DNA of 64,000 bases from Gari tellinella (GCA_922989275.2 OV277869.1:22392189-22456188), one strand, 5' to 3'; shown: positions 42,891 to 57,204, counted from the first letter of the stretch. The notes: generated by a model from the letters alone, not told the origin. Program-made: numbers and translations.

Positions 42891-45819
42891 AAACTTCAAT
42901 TACGGATGACTAAGTAGATCTACACCCGTCTTGTCAGGAAATCCGTGTGAAGAGGTGTAGATATGACATTGCAGTATAGCTCAGCACATTAGGTTGTTGT
43001 TTTGGATGAACCATGAACTTTGTGATACAATAATCAAACTTGGCGCACTTACACTTCTATGTATACTGTTTTATAAAAGCCCGTTAGCAACTTCAAAAAT
43101 CAAAATTGTGGTCATTTTTCAAGATGGCCGCCATTTCAGATTCCTATATACAGTTTCGTTTCTAACATTTGACATAATGGGCCGTTCTTTACACTTTTAG
43201 TGTCAACGTATGTTTTAAGCATTTGGAAGCTAATTCAGACAACCTTTATCTGATTTGGAACTGACCTTATTATTTTAAAATATGCATTTTGTTACAAAAA
43301 CTCTTGTTGTTTTTCAAGAGTTCCCAAGGTTGTTTTTTTTCAAGAAGGACGCCATCTCCGGTTCTAATATACGTTTTCCTATCTTACATTTGACAAATAT
43401 TACCGATGTTTACACTTTCAGAGCAGAATGAAGCTAATTGGTCAATATCAGGCTGCTTTATTCATAATGACAAATTCTGGACAAATCTTGAAAAAATTAC
43501 TTGGCTGCATAATGACATATTTTGGACAAAGAAAGGTAGTTAGTTTGCATACGTTCGCCCTTACTTGTCCTTAGGTAGATTTGGTTTTCTTACATTTGGC
43601 ACATGTGACCATCTATCATACCTTTGGTGTCCAACTATATTTTAACCAGGATGACAAACTTTTTTGTGGGCCTCTGATCGTTTAGAACTCATATAATTGA
43701 CTACTGACCTATTTTTGTCAAGCATATACGTATAGTTTATTCCAAGTTAATAAAACTTTGTAGCGGACCAAAGCATTTTGTCTGTTATAATGAGATTTCT
43801 TACGTTGTGTGTAGAAGTCGTTTTTCACATTTACCATTCCATTAATTTGAACAATGATGGCTTTAACTAAAATACTAGTATCGGGCTACCGGCCAATGCA
43901 ATCAATGGTCATAACGTTAATATTGATATCTGCCATTGTAGCAAATAGTGTACCATCCAATATATTACCTTTAAAGCAAATTGTTTAAACTGGAATTTTG
44001 TTTTTTCAATACAAATACCATTGCAGCCCATTCTCCATTTAGATAACAAAACAAACATAATTCCTTAATGAATTGTACAACATGACAAATAATCCGTATA
44101 CAAGAAGTAAACATCATGCCTATTCTGAAGACTAGTTTTAATACAGCCTTTATCTAAATGGAACAATGTACCTACGATGTTAATGCCCTTGATGGACCAC
44201 GTTCATCTAATTAGTTACCAGATAAGTCATGGATAAATCCGTTTATCTTGCTATAGTGCATGAACTGTCAATCTGGGAGTATCTAATGAATTGGTTAATA
44301 TCGTTCAAAATGGAGAAGAGTCAGTGTGTACTATAGAAGATCCAAAATCTGACGTAGGAGAATCTATGGCGATAGAATTTGAAAACAAGACTGAACGAAT
44401 GTACCCAAAATTTGAATTATTGACTACTTCTTACAGGTATGACTGATGGGAGCGTAGTGGTTCCCGAGTTAAAGTATAATTGACTGGTCAGACATTTTGC
44501 ACTTTAGGCAAAGAGACCATTTTACAACAAGAAACTTGGGTTAAGTGTCTTTAACAAGAAACAGAATTACATACACTTCTTTGTTAGATATTTTGTCTGT
44601 ATGGTAGATACAAAATCAATAAAGTTGGTCCTTTAATGTTTCATCTTGAACATCTTGTTTTATTACACAAGAAACATCTTGAAAAGTTTTTGTATACTCA
44701 CATCAGAAGTTAACTGTTTAAATCTAAAAGAAATGCTGCGTCCAGAGAAAAAGTTATTTTTTGAATTTTTCATGAAGATGTTTTCAGTCTTTACTTGTCA
44801 CAGATGTTACAGTATATTTAGAAAAACATACCTGACCAGGCGCACTCAGAGTTTATTTCACAATGGCTGTTAAAAATGAAATGAAAACATTATCATATCC
44901 AGTTTTGGTGTTGCGTTGTCTTCAACAGAAGACAACCGTTGTTATATTATGGTAAATGGCCAATCAGATTAGCAAACCAAGACCATTATCTAAGATTTAG
45001 GCAGTGTTTACTTCTTTGAACAGAATCAGATTTAAGTGTATGTTAAGAAACATTCTTTACAAGAAAAGTGTTTTCTCCTCTCCGAACTTATTATACTAGT
45101 ATGCCCCCGCATGAACCTGCTTGAAGAATATTCATTCCTCGGCGTGGTGTTAAAAGAATAAAGTTTCGTTTTCCGTATGCACACGGGCGTGTGTACAGAC
45201 CACCTGTATTCTGATATAAGACATATGATGAGCTGAACTTTTAGTTACATGTAACAGAGGTTTCTTACGGGACAGTGGTATAAAGACCGAACTGTTTGGT
45301 AAAGTTTCTTGATGTGAACACATAATACTGCTATTGTCGCCCTGTAGAATGACCTTTGTGTAATCTACAACATATTTTAAGAAATAATACATTGTAACCA
45401 TGACGATGTTGGTGCAACAATGTACATGTAAAAGGAGACCACAACACTCCCATGTTAAAAACAAATGACATAAATGGCCATTTCGATGCTCTCAACGAAT
45501 TCTAAATGCTACAAGATCTTGGTCTAGAGAAGGTATTGGTTACATTAAATAGTGGTCAACGACCAATCATGAACTTTTTTACGCCAGATTTCTATCGGGA
45601 AAGAGAAAAAGCTGCACGGACGACTTAGAATGCATATAATGAAAATTATTATGTAATTGCAAAGTCCAATGTATATTTACCATTAATCAAAATGAAGAAC
45701 AATAAAATATTGAAAAAACATTGCATCACTATTTATGACAAGTCATGAGATAAATAAATACGAAAGAAGACTCAAGCAGGAAACGCAACACAAACAATAC
45801 ACCCACCTCTAAAGCAGAA

Positions 45820-45895
45820 CACACACACATCCATACCATAACAAACACACACACACACGCACACGCACACACACACGCAATCCCACACACCAAAC
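45820..45895. repeat. CA microsatellite
   Basis: Interrupted (CA)n run with CACACACGCACACGC. The minus-strand frames at 45729-45966 are its translation. Confidence 0.95.
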
Positions 45896-46566
45896 AGAAA
45901 ACAATACGCAAGACAAACATAAAGCAAAGTGAACATAGGAGCCCGCCTTGGTACGGTCAGCAGCAATCAATAATTAATTAACCATTAACAACCACTGGGG
46001 GTTAAACCTGGGTTTAGGGGCTAAACACAACATAAGTTTACTATGAGAAAGTATGAAAATATCAGTTCTGTCTTCGAATTGAAGTAGCTACTGTATCCCC
46101 AAAGTGAGGTGAAATTGTGAAAATGTAACTTTTATCAATTGTGAAAATGTAAAAGTCATGACCCCGCCACACTTTCTATGGCATGGGACATGGGCTAAAA
46201 GGCTAAGTTTTCACAGAATGAGGCTGGCTTTATATGCTGAATTTGAGCAGACAAACAAATTAAGAAACTTCGAAGACATTTGCAGGTAACCTGGGTTTAA
46301 GTGCCTCCCGAATTTGCACATTGGCTGAAGTATCAGAAAAGCATGCAATTTATTGGCTATCTATGTATATAAGAAATATGCTATAGTGTGTGTAAAGTTT
46401 TTCACCTGTTTTCGTGGCCAAGCCAAATGTTGGTGTTTGTTCAATTTTATTTATGATTGGATATGTGATAATTTGCAAACTTTTTACAGATCTGGACAAT
46501 ATTGTTGCATTAAGATGGTTTATGTAATTTCAGTTTGGTTATTAAGAGTTTGGTTGAGTGTTTTGA

Positions 46567-46935
<369 letters not shown>

Positions 46936-46940
46936 TGATA

Positions 46941-47097
46941 CAGTCGCAACTCGATACTTTGAACTATTACCAGTATTTCGTAAGTTGAATTTTGATTTTA
47001 AAAGTCGAACATACCCGTATTTCAAAGTTAAAACGTGACTTAGCCACGTTTTAACTTTAAAAAATGGGTATGTTCGAACTAACGCGAGTTTCGACTG
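46941..47097. mobile_element. TA-flanked MITE in tubulin intron 2
   Basis: Ends CAGTCGCAACTCG / CGAGTTTCGACTG are flanked by TA. Inner arms GTCGAACATACCCGTATTTC / GAAA-like mirror ATGGGTATGTTCGA and AAAACGTG...CACGTTTT form a long hairpin. Confidence 0.85.
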
Positions 47098-47215
47098 TAT
47101 ACTACAACAGTCTGTTTTAAACCTGACCATGCTAAGTTTTGAAATGTATTTATCTAATTCCTAGTAAATAATATTGACTTTAGAGGGTTTGTAAACAAAA
47201 TACTACAATGTATGA

Positions 47216-47282
47216 CAAACGGTGATTATCCTGGTTAGAGGGCTCCTTCAGGAGCTCTCGGTTCTGGTTCTGAATGGTTTGC
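47216..47282. repeat. Palindrome, GGGCTCC-core variant
   Basis: CAAACGGTGATTATCCTGGT, apex AGAGGGCTCCTTCAGGAGCTC, mirrored side. Confidence 0.7.
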
Positions 47283-47534
47283 AAGAGATGGGCATATCTT
47301 TTTTTCAGCACTACGGTGTGACATAAAAACTGGAGTTCTTTGAACATTTCAAAATTTTATAAAAACTGAAGGTCTGATATCGAACAAACCTTGCTCAATC
47401 TTAAAGGTATGCGTTCTACTTTCTCATCATCAGTTTAAAGAAGACACAATGAGAAATTATACATAGGTGGCTGCTTACATGTAATGCGTTGCTATGTTCA
47501 GGCACTAAGATATGCACTTCTTATCGCCCGATCC

Positions 47535-47665
47535 CAAGTTTATAAAGCGTTTGAGTTGTTGAGTCTCAGATAGTTCTTAAGCATTTTATTGGTTAGGGTT
47601 CTAGAGCAAAGTGCTTGAGAACGATCTTAAATTCAACGCAAACCCTTTGTAACCATTGTCCTTGC
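47535..47665. repeat. Short inverted-repeat element
   Basis: TTATAAAGCGTTTGAGTTGT and AGTTCTTAAGCA are mirrored by TGCTTGAGAACGATCTTAAA and AAACCCTTTGTAA. A related copy is at 57580-57725. Confidence 0.6.
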
Positions 47666-47750
47666 TAAATTCTTTCTTAATAAATCGCCGATTAATCTCT
47701 CTTAGCTCAGTGCACAGTTGCGACGAGTCATAATGCGCGTCCTTTGCAAA

Positions 47751-47957
47751 CATGATATTATCCTTTCCCGATTAAACGCAACGAAGCGCATACGCATTGT
47801 ACATGTAATAATGTGTAGAAAATGATAGGTTTTTGACATTTCTGAATGCTCATTTTAATCTGAATGGCAAACAGTTGTGGCTCAATACTGTTTGCAATGG
47901 AAATAATAGTTTTAGCGTAAACGCGTTTATTTTGAAAGAATAACGTTTTCTCCACTG
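47751..47957. mobile_element. Family A MITE with deleted palindrome
   Basis: CTTTCCCGATTAAACGCAAC at the left, CGTAAACGCGTTTATTTTGA and AACGTTTTCTCCACTG at the right. The centre is reduced to GCAAACAGTTGTGGCTCAAT. Confidence 0.8.
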
Positions 47958-48102
47958 TACCTAGTGGTTAGATGATTAACTTATTGACCCGCTTGTGACA
48001 AGTTTAACCCGTCCTTTACAAACAGTATACATATAAGGAGTACACTTGCACGATGCAAACAGCGCAAATCCAGTACAAAGGACTCATACAGGAGCGTTCT
48101 AA

Positions 48103-48340
48103 CCCTTTCAACCCTAAATTGCTCTTGTGGGTATTTATAGACCTTTTGGACTCTTATATAGAACAGGTATTTTGAACCAGTCTACTGTTGCAATTTTGGA
48201 ATGACAACAAAAACAAATGAAAATATCAAACAGTGCAGACCCTGATCAGAGGGCTCCTATAGGAGCCCTCTGATCTGGGTCTACACTGTTTTCATATATG
48301 TAATCAGTAATCTCTACAGAGGGCTGTAGGGTTGAAAGGG
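48103..48340. mobile_element. TAA-flanked MITE in tubulin intron 2
   Basis: Ends CCCTTTCAACCCTA / TAGGGTTGAAAGGG with TAA nearby on both sides. The central palindrome (about 48235-48292) has the GAGGGCTCCTATAGGAGCCCTC apex. Confidence 0.8.
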
Positions 48341-48506
48341 CTAAGCAGAAGTTTCACTGTTTGTCACTATGCAATATATTGTAAAAATATCCTAGATAGT
48401 CATAAACTGAGTCTACTTAGTTTGGAATAGGAGTTATTAATTTTAAGTGGTCAATGAGCTAATCACGCTAGGGTTCCATTTTTAAAAACAGATACGACTG
48501 AAATGA

Positions 48507-49688
<1,182 letters not shown>

Positions 49689-49771
49689 ACAAACTCGATA
49701 TATTCTAGATAGTTAACTTCTTTGCACTTAGCGTCAAACCTGTGTTTAGCAACAATTTGAGAAAAAAAAGT

Positions 49772-49777
49772 AATAAA
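49772..49777 (+). terminator. Poly(A) signal of alpha-tubulin
   Basis: AATAAA lies 84 bases after the tubulin stop codon, after an A-rich run. It is the first canonical signal downstream. Confidence 0.65.
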
Positions 49778-49779
49778 TA

Positions 49780-50270
49780 CCCAATACAATAATGTATTAC
49801 GCTTTCATTGCTGCAATATCGTCTGCTTACAATTGTTGTCTGCTGAAAAGCAACAGGTAGTCCAAACAGGTTAACACTAAATCAACATGATAAAACGCAT
49901 TCAGCTTTACTTTCAACCTGGTTTAAGTAGTCACATGTCTTCTGAATTAGAAACATGTTATGGACAAAAGGTTTAGATAAAAGGTTGCCATTAAACACAG
50001 ATTTTATTCTGAGCACTCTTGATAGACTTGTAACCGTGTTAACCTCTGATCTCTTATTTACACACAGTCTTACTCGATAATTCGCACTTGAGTCCAAACG
50101 CTTGCCTCATTTACCAAAATCATACATTTCTACATAAATACAAGTATATTTGTTGGAAATATTAAAGAGCAAGTGATATCTCTTCTAGACTGTATTAGCT
50201 GTTGTTTTTATTCTGTGTATGCTTCCATTACAACTACCGGTACAACGCCAAGGCGACTATTTACACGGTG
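49780..50270. other. Stretch downstream of tubulin
   Basis: 49795-49860 carries TTCATTGCTGCAATATCGTC and TGTTGTCTGC. 49870-49930 is a CAGGTT hairpin remnant. No gene was found. Confidence 0.4.
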
Positions 50271-50272
50271 AA

Positions 50273-50472
50273 CAGTGGAGAAGACCGTATTTCCCCCCCC
50301 CCAATAGACGCGTTTGTGCTAATCTACAGTTTCTATTGCAAACAGTTTTGAATCAGATCAGGATCAAAACTGTTTGCTACTCAGATTGAAATAAATCGTT
50401 CGACATTTCAAATACAATATTTATATAAACATTGCTTTGCGTATGCGTGAAAGAATAACGTCTTATCCACTG
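50273..50472. mobile_element. Family A MITE
   Basis: CAGTGGAGAAGACCGTATTT followed by a C10 run, a shortened central palindrome (AATCAGATCAGGATCAAAAC), and GAAAGAATAACGTCTTATCC with ACTG. Confidence 0.78.
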
Positions 50473-50539
50473 TACATATAAAAAACATTAACGTATCAAA
50501 CATCTCTTTTCAGAGTTAATTCATTCCTACAACGTAAAA

Positions 50540-52315
50540 TATAATAATAATAATAATAATTCTTTAATCAATCAGTAACTTGAATTAACAAATTCCTCGT
50601 TACTCACAACATATTTACAGATGGCCTAAGTGGCCAAACAAACATGCATATAATAAAAAAAAACCAGTATTTCAAATGATAGTAGATCTATTTTCGAAAA
50701 TTTAGAATTTGAGGTTGAACTGCTATTTTGAAAAAAAAGATATTAAATGATCTTTTTTTTTGTAAATGATTAGATAATAAAACACTGACTCGTATACAAA
50801 TCAATCAAGGTAGTTCAGTTTAGTTTTCCTCATATCAAAAGCTTCATAGACATACCTTGATAGATTTAGAAAGGTTTTGGAACTATTTGATTTCATCAAC
50901 TCAACATACTTATAAGCACTTGGGTTTTGGTAAAAATAACGTTTTAGATATTTTTTTCTTAAGTCAGTATACAGAGTGCATACTAAAACAAAATGAAACT
51001 CATCTTCTATGTCATACTTGTAACAAAACACACAATACATTTCCTCTCTTTCAGTTCTGCATTCACCGTAACGCCCGGATTCAATTCTTAAATTATGGGA
51101 TGATAATCTCAATTTAGCTAAAATATACATGTACTTTTTTGGTAAAACAGTAAGATAATGTTCGTGTTCAAAAGTTTCTTTGAAAAATTTGTATGTATAT
51201 AAAACGTTAGACTCTTGGATAGAAGCACACCAAGACTGTTTAAATACGTCCACTACTCTGGCTTTAAAAACAACATGAAACTTACTTAAATCCACCGTAT
51301 ATTGATTTAGCCAAACATAGAAAAAACCATAATCATCTTAAAGTTTTTTAACATCACTTAACCAGTTGGTTTTACCCTTGTTAAGATCATCACCTATTTC
51401 ACTCAACAATGTTTGAAGAATAATATTTTCGCTTAGAACAAGTTTACACCAGTACTTAATAACTCTGCTATACCTATTGATAAACAATGAAAACCTACCT
51501 AACTCACCGTAAATACACATGTTACGTGTAGATGCTCTAACACCTAATAATTTCTTACATAATTTTAAATGCAGATTCTCCAATTGTTTACTTTTTGTGC
51601 AGCCCCACACTTCACATGAGTAATTCAAGATGGATCCTACGAAGGCATCGAAAAGCTGACAAAAAGTATCTGGTTTAAAGCAATACTTTTTAACGTTTAC
51701 GACCAATGTATTAAGGGCTTTGAATCTCTTACCTGTTAATGTACTTATATAACTGTTAAATGTGCCAGTATAACTAAAAACAACGCCTAAATAAGTAAAA
51801 TCATCTACAATTTCTATTGTTTGGCCTTTATATTCCCAAACAGATTCCATCGGTACTCTGCCCCTATTCCTGAAAACCATTATCTTTGTTTTCTTTACAT
51901 TGACCTCTAACCCCCATCTGTCACAATAACTTTCCAAATTATCCAAACTATTCTGCAATTCGCTAGGATCAGACCCCAATATCACCATATCATCCGCAAA
52001 TAAAAGCAAAATAAGGTTTATTTGATCAAGAGTCAGTCCGCTACTTATACTGTCTGAAAGAAACAGCTCAAGGTCATTAAGATAAAGAGCAAACATTATT
52101 GGTGATATTACCTCCCCTTGCTTTAAACTAATCGCACATTCGTAGAAGGATGAATAATCATCACAATGCTTAACACACATTTTAACTATTGAAAACATTT
52201 CTTTAATGATCCGTAATATTTTACCCTTAATACCTATCCTAAACAATTTCAGCCAAAGACCATGGTGATACACACTGTCAAATGCCTTTTTCAAATCAAC
52301 AAAATAATTTCATAG
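50540..52315 (-). pseudogene. LINE reverse transcriptase (jockey-like), one in-frame stop
   Basis: About 497 minus-strand codons (52294 to 50801) are open except for a single TAA at 51338-51340. Both sides of it are in the same frame. The start lies inside motif A (KKAFDSVYHHGLWLKLF). Motif B is LKQGEVISPIMFALYLNDLE. The catalytic box LLLFADDMVILG is intact at about residues 96-107. VKKTKIMVFRNRGR and FTYLGVVF follow. The C-terminal domain has RIESGRYGECRTEREEMYCV and FCYKYDIEDEFHFVLVC. The 5' half, including the endonuclease, is missing, as usual for truncated insertions. An (ATT)n tail at 50540-50562 marks the 3' end. The clade is inferred. Confidence 0.88.
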
Positions 52316-52319
52316 CCTG

Positions 52320-52700
52320 TTTGAAAGATTCGGCCTAGTTCAAATGGGCTGTTTAGTGTTGTTTTAAAATATATCGCTCTATACAAAAACACTGCATACC
52401 CTTGAAATGATATGTGACAAATATTGAATTTGGTATCCCCAGCTGGTGGGGTAAAGGAAATATCTCCCGACTAGCAGTTTCTATAATTGAGGTCGAAAAA
52501 CAAGTTTAAGATCACGGTGTTCTGCCAATGAAGCGATGTACTAACTCTCTACATCAAAACGTACTCGCGCACCAAATGTTGTATCCCTAACTGATGTATG
52601 GAAATTTACTCCGGTCATTTGATATACCGGGTAGTTGTGATTGAGTTAGCTTGTCAATGGCCCAGTACCCTGAAGATGGAATGCGATACTCCGCCGTCCT
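52320..52700. other. Gene-free stretch
   Basis: Repeat-like (GGTGGGGTAAAGGAAATATC, CCAAATGTTGTATCCCTAAC). The class is unknown and there is no coding sequence. Confidence 0.35.
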
Positions 52701-52706
52701 AAGTTG

Positions 52707-53303
52707 TCACCATATTTGCAATATTCATCAACAGTGAGCGATAAACTTGTTGACTGGTATATTTCTATATTGCCTAAAATATGTTTATCTGACCTCTTAA
52801 TTAAATATTATTATTATTATTATTATACCAAATTTATACAGCGCTCTTTTCACACAAAATAGTAAATAAATTCATAATAGGTTAAAATTCATTGTTATCA
52901 GAAACATACATATTAGAAAGCTTTGTATCGGGTTACTTTCCCATTTTGTGGTCGGACAATGTTGCTGGTACTTGCACCCTGCTACATGTAAATGTTTTAC
53001 AAATTGCATGCGTTTTTTAATGTCTCACATAATAAATAATGCTCTCCAAAAACAGGTTGCAACCAGATCACATTTCCAAATAAAAGCTGTAGATTCAGAT
53101 GCAGCCTATTTGTAGCTAAAATATTGACTTTAAAAGAAAATGCATAGAAATCAGTTCATTGTTTCATCTTATCAAGGACCTGGCAGTTCGCATTTATAAT
53201 TAATGTCATAGTTGACATATCTAAACTCGTAGCGGATTGTCATCAGAGCATTAACTTGGTAATAGATATGATTCTAAGGGGTCGGAATGTGACAAGTAGC
53301 TTG
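52707..53303 (+). repeat. Duplicated 0.55-kb segment, copy 1
   Basis: GTCACCATATTTGCAATATT, TTGTTTCATCTTATCAAGGA and TATGATTCTAAGGGGTCGG-like landmarks recur in order at 58002-58543. This copy has an extra LINE-tail insertion at 52805-52853. Confidence 0.8.
52805..52853 (-). repeat. L2/CR1-type 3' tail fragment
   Basis: On the minus strand AGAGCGCTGTATAAATTTGG leads into TATAATAATAATAATAATAA. This is the usual 3' end of L2/CR1 LINEs and of SINEs that borrow it. Confidence 0.7.
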
Positions 53304-53349
53304 TTGCATAGATTATCACACGCCACCGCATGAAATAAAAATCATGCAA

Positions 53350-55935
53350 CAAACCTTAAACTTAAACTTAAACTTATTAATTTGATTAAACGCCTATTTT
53401 TACAAATAGTATATTCAATGGCGTTGTACAATGAATGATAAAATAAAAATGAACAATCAATAGAACCAAAGTACACATAACAGTACTATCTATATATATA
53501 AAGAATACTGACAGCTGATATTCTTGTTCACACATTACTTAAACCACGAGTCAAACTTTCTGAAAAATAGTGTTTTAAGATTTCTCTTGAAAACACTCAT
53601 CGATTCAGAAGTCCTTACACGTGATGGTAGATTGTCCCATAATTTTGGTCCGACAGTTTTAAAAGCTCTGTCGGCGAAGGTTTTACGTCTATTAAATGGA
53701 ACATTGTAGCAACCTGTTACAGAATCTGAAGATCTTAAACTACGCCTTGTTACCTGCTCTGTCAACTGCTCAGTTAAATAAGCTGGAGCTTGACCAACTG
53801 AACAGTTGAACATCATAGTTAACAGCTTAAATTCAATTCTGGCCTTAATGGGAAGCCAATGCAGTTGGTACAAAGCTTGCCTTGAACTATCATACTTGCT
53901 TAGTTTCAAAACAAGCTTGGCGCACATGTTTTGTATTCTTTGCATTTTTTGCAGATCACACTGAGAGATTCCATACAAGATTGCGTTACAATAATCCAAA
54001 TGTGAAATGACTAGTGATAGAACAAGAATCTCAGTAGCATCCTTGGAAAGATATTTTCTAATACTTTTTATCCTAAGGTAGTTAAACATAGCTATTTGAC
54101 ACTTCCGTTTAATGTGGTCTTTGAAGTTTAGGTTTTCATCTAAGAATGCACCTAAGTACCGTATACAGTTGGCAGATTTGATTTTATCACCAGAAATATC
54201 TATTTCTGTCACTGAGCATTTATCAAGCTGTTGTCTGCTGCCAAATAATATAAACTCTGTTTTTTGCGTGTTCATTTTTAATTTGTTGCTTTTCATCCAG
54301 TTATCAATCACAACTGCACAAGTTTCTAGTTCACGAATTGCTTGCTCCTCCTGCTCCATCGATGTGGGTCTGAACCGTTTATTGGCTATGTGATCATCGG
54401 CAAAGCCGTACACCGAGATTGATTGTGGAATTACTTCAAATAATGTTCCAGCGTACGTTAGAAACAGCCATGGACCTAAGCAACTACCCTGGGGAACACT
54501 GCATTGTAATGTGCGTGGAGTTGAGAAGGTTGATTCTACGTTGACACTACATGTGCGTGGCCTTAAGTATGAATCGACCCATTTAAGAGGTATGCCACAT
54601 AGTCCATACTGGTTCTGCAAAACCTGGATAAGGATATCGTGGTCCACTGTATCAAAAGCGGCGCTCAAATCTAACGCGATTAAGGCACTGACTTCCTGGT
54701 TTTCCATGCTTTCAAGCAAATCGCTCACTAATCTGAGCAAGGCTGTTTCACAGGAATGAAACCGTCTATATGCAGATTGATTCTTAGGAAGCAGATTGTG
54801 ATCACTTGAATGGTCATTTAGTCTAAGCAAAGCTGCTTTTTCAATAAGTTTTGACAAAAATGGTAAATTGCTCACAGGGCGATAATTTGAATATTTAAGT
54901 TCAAGACCTGCTTTCTTGTGCAACGGTCTGACGATCGCATGTTTCCACTTTGATGGGAAAATCCCTTGTTTTAATGACAAATTAACTAATTCGGTTATCA
55001 CAGGTAACAGATCACCAAGATGCATTTTCAACAGGCCCGTAGGGAGTTTGTCTAACTCACAAGATTTTGTTTGAAGATCCATTATTAGTTTTTTCACTTC
55101 AGTTTCATTCAGGTCTTTGAAAGAATCAAAACATGGAACGTCTTTGTAATCTGGAACGAAACTTTGAAAATTACTGAGGGAGTCACGATTTTTGTTTATT
55201 TTCTCCATGAAATAATCGGCAAATTTCTCTGCTAGGTTAGGGTTGCTTTCTTCAGTTGGCATTGGGTTTTCCACCTTGGATCCAGTAAGTTCTTTAACCA
55301 GCTTGTATAATTTTTTAGAGTCACCCTTAGAACTGATTACTTTATCACTGAGAACTGTTTTTTTCTCACGACTGATTGCATAGTGGTATTTGAGACGTAG
55401 TTTCTTTACAGTGTCAAACTGATGCGGTTGCCGATGTTTCCTCCATGTTCGCTCAGCTTTACGTAATGACATTTTAAGGCGAAGTATGTCCGCAGTAAAC
55501 CATGGTTTAGGAGGACGACAGATCTTAGTTTTTTGTGTTAGAGGTGCATGTTTGTCTAGGACTGTTTCGATTTCCGTTACAAATTGGTCCACAAAAGAAT
55601 CTACATGTTCACTTGCTACAGAAATGCCAGCAAGATCATTTGCTAACGCATCATGGTCAACTAGTTTAAGGTTTCGAAATTCGACTGTTTTACTAGTTAT
55701 ACTTTCCTTCTTAACATTAAGAATAGTTTTTATAATACAATGATCCGAAACAAATGAACCAGGTTCACAAGACAGAATGTCAACACCATTGACTGCTTCT
55801 GTAATTACCAGATCTAGACTTTGGCCTGCTGAATGTGTAGGAAATGTCACATGTTGTTCTAGACCTTCATATGTTTCCACACACTATTAGTTACAAAATG
55901 GATTAGTTGGGTTAACGGCACTGCGACATAAAATA
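53350..55935 (-). mobile_element. L2/CR1-like LINE, 5'-truncated, long intact ORF2
   Basis: 781 uninterrupted minus-strand codons (55880-53535). Residues 11-50 are the end of the APE endonuclease (VTFPTHSAGQSLDLVIT, SDHCII). The reverse transcriptase has NYRPVSNLPFLSKLIEK (332-348), motif A ALDLSAAFDTVDHD (402-415), motif B SVPQGSCLGPWLF (461-473) and catalytic YGFADDH (491-497). The L2-type C terminus HWLPIKARIEFKLL with GPKLWDNLPSRVR follows. Upstream of 55880 the endonuclease continues in another frame (PLTQLIHFVTNSVWK), so a frameshift and truncation near 55935 inactivate it. The 3' end has ACAACGCCATTGAATATA on the minus strand and a (TTTAAG)n tail near 53355. There is no start codon for the ORF. 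Confidence 0.93.
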
Positions 55936-56215
55936 GGTCATATAACGCCGATTAATGACGAGGGATGATAAGATGAAATGATGATGATTTCAGGAAGATT
56001 TTTTTTTATTCTTATTCGTTGCGAAGCAGTGAAACGAAACATAACCGACGACCTGTCTTCCCTTTAGTTCGTGGCAGAGGGGACAATATCGGTCCAACAC
56101 ACAGAAAAGATTCCCCATGACGATTAAGCCCCAGAACTGCGGCAAAGAAGCAAGGTCTATACAGTTTTTCCAAGGGTATATGGGGATGTATACCCCACTT
56201 GGTGAAATCATGTTG
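55920..56215 (-). repeat. SINE-like repeat, copy 2
   Basis: It shares GATGAAATGATGATGAT, TTCGTTGCGAAGCAG and ATGACGATTAAGCC with 28985-29235. It abuts the truncated end of the LINE, which may have inserted into it. Confidence 0.55.
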
Positions 56216-56219
56216 CCCG

Positions 56220-56690
56220 AGCCGTTAGGAATTCATTTTGCAGTATGATAATAATGTTGGTGTCTTTACCTGATGTGGTACTCACCGTATAGGTCAAACC
56301 TTCTGCCTGTAAATAGTTCAAAAATCACGGTCACATACCGGTAACTTGTTCTAGTTCTGAAGACGAATGACCACTTATAGTAGACTGAAAGCATACTGAA
56401 ATTAAAGCAGATTGCACCTTCAGGTTCATTCTGCTTTACTTTCAGCCTTCCATTTGCTAGGATATATAGAAGCTATTTTTTATGGTAGATATTCATCACT
56501 GTATAAATTGGGACTATTTTCTTCAGCGCGGGAGTGAACTAACCGTGTAAAAAGATGCATTAATTTATTGAGTATTTGGTTAGTACTGGTTTTACTTTAT
56601 ATTTTATACATTGTGCGCTGAACGGCTTTGACACTTGCTTTAAATAATTGTCGTCTGCTTTTATTTCTTAAAATAGAATTCCACGTTAAG
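56220..56690. other. Gene-free stretch with a hairpin element
   Basis: 56350-56465 is a CAGGTTGAAA-type hairpin element (ATTCTGCTTTACTTTCAGCC). 56620-56690 is C3-like (TAATTGTCGTCTGCTTTTAT). Confidence 0.45.
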
Positions 56691-56721
56691 TGAATAAAGT
56701 AACACCGTAAAGTGAGTCAAA

Positions 56722-56770
56722 ATGTTTTGATCCTAATTAGACGTCTTGGCGTCTAATCAGGATCAAACAT
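56722..56770. repeat. Palindrome, GACGTCTTGGCGTC apex
   Basis: ATGTTTTGATCCTAATTAGA and its mirror CTAATCAGGATCAAACAT. Confidence 0.75.
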
Positions 56771-56880
56771 GTATACCAATAACGATTGTACTCGGGGTAA
56801 GGCAATATATATACAATGTAAATGGGTTATCTAAATCGAAACTCTTTTGCATACTGACGTTGAAGCCATAATAACCTTTG

Positions 56881-56944
56881 GAAACAGTTTGTATCCTGAT
56901 GAGACGTCGCATGACGCGACGTCTCATCAGGAACCAAACTTGTT
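56881..56944. repeat. Palindrome, GACGTCGCATGACGCGACGTC apex
   Basis: GAAACAGTTTGTATCCTGAT and its mirror ATCAGGAACCAAACTTGTT. The CpG-rich apex is perfect. Confidence 0.85.
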
Positions 56945-57204
56945 GACACTAAGATCTTGTTTTGAAAAGAAATACTGGGAATACCTTAATTTAGAAATGT
57001 AGCAGACGACATTTGTTGTTGATGAAAACTCACCTAGCATGCTGTGGCCTTGGTAACACTTTCAAATTTTCAAATGTTCGGCACGCTCCATAAACTTTTA
57101 TCTACGTGGTGTGAAGAATGTAGATGTATCATGTGAGTGATGTTTTAAACTGCCATCAAAAACTGAAGCATTCCAAATAACAAACTCTTTGGCATACGTC
57201 ATTA

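Noticed and set aside
45729..45966. Cys/Val-rich minus-strand frames
   Set aside because: Translation of a CA microsatellite.
46515..46520. ATG|GTTTAT as an alternative tubulin exon 1
   Set aside because: Poor donor, no promoter-like leader, and only about 145 bases from the acceptor. Kept as a fallback if cDNA excludes 39433.
54112..54759. Plus-strand frames opposite the L2-like LINE
   Set aside because: Antisense shadows of the reverse transcriptase.
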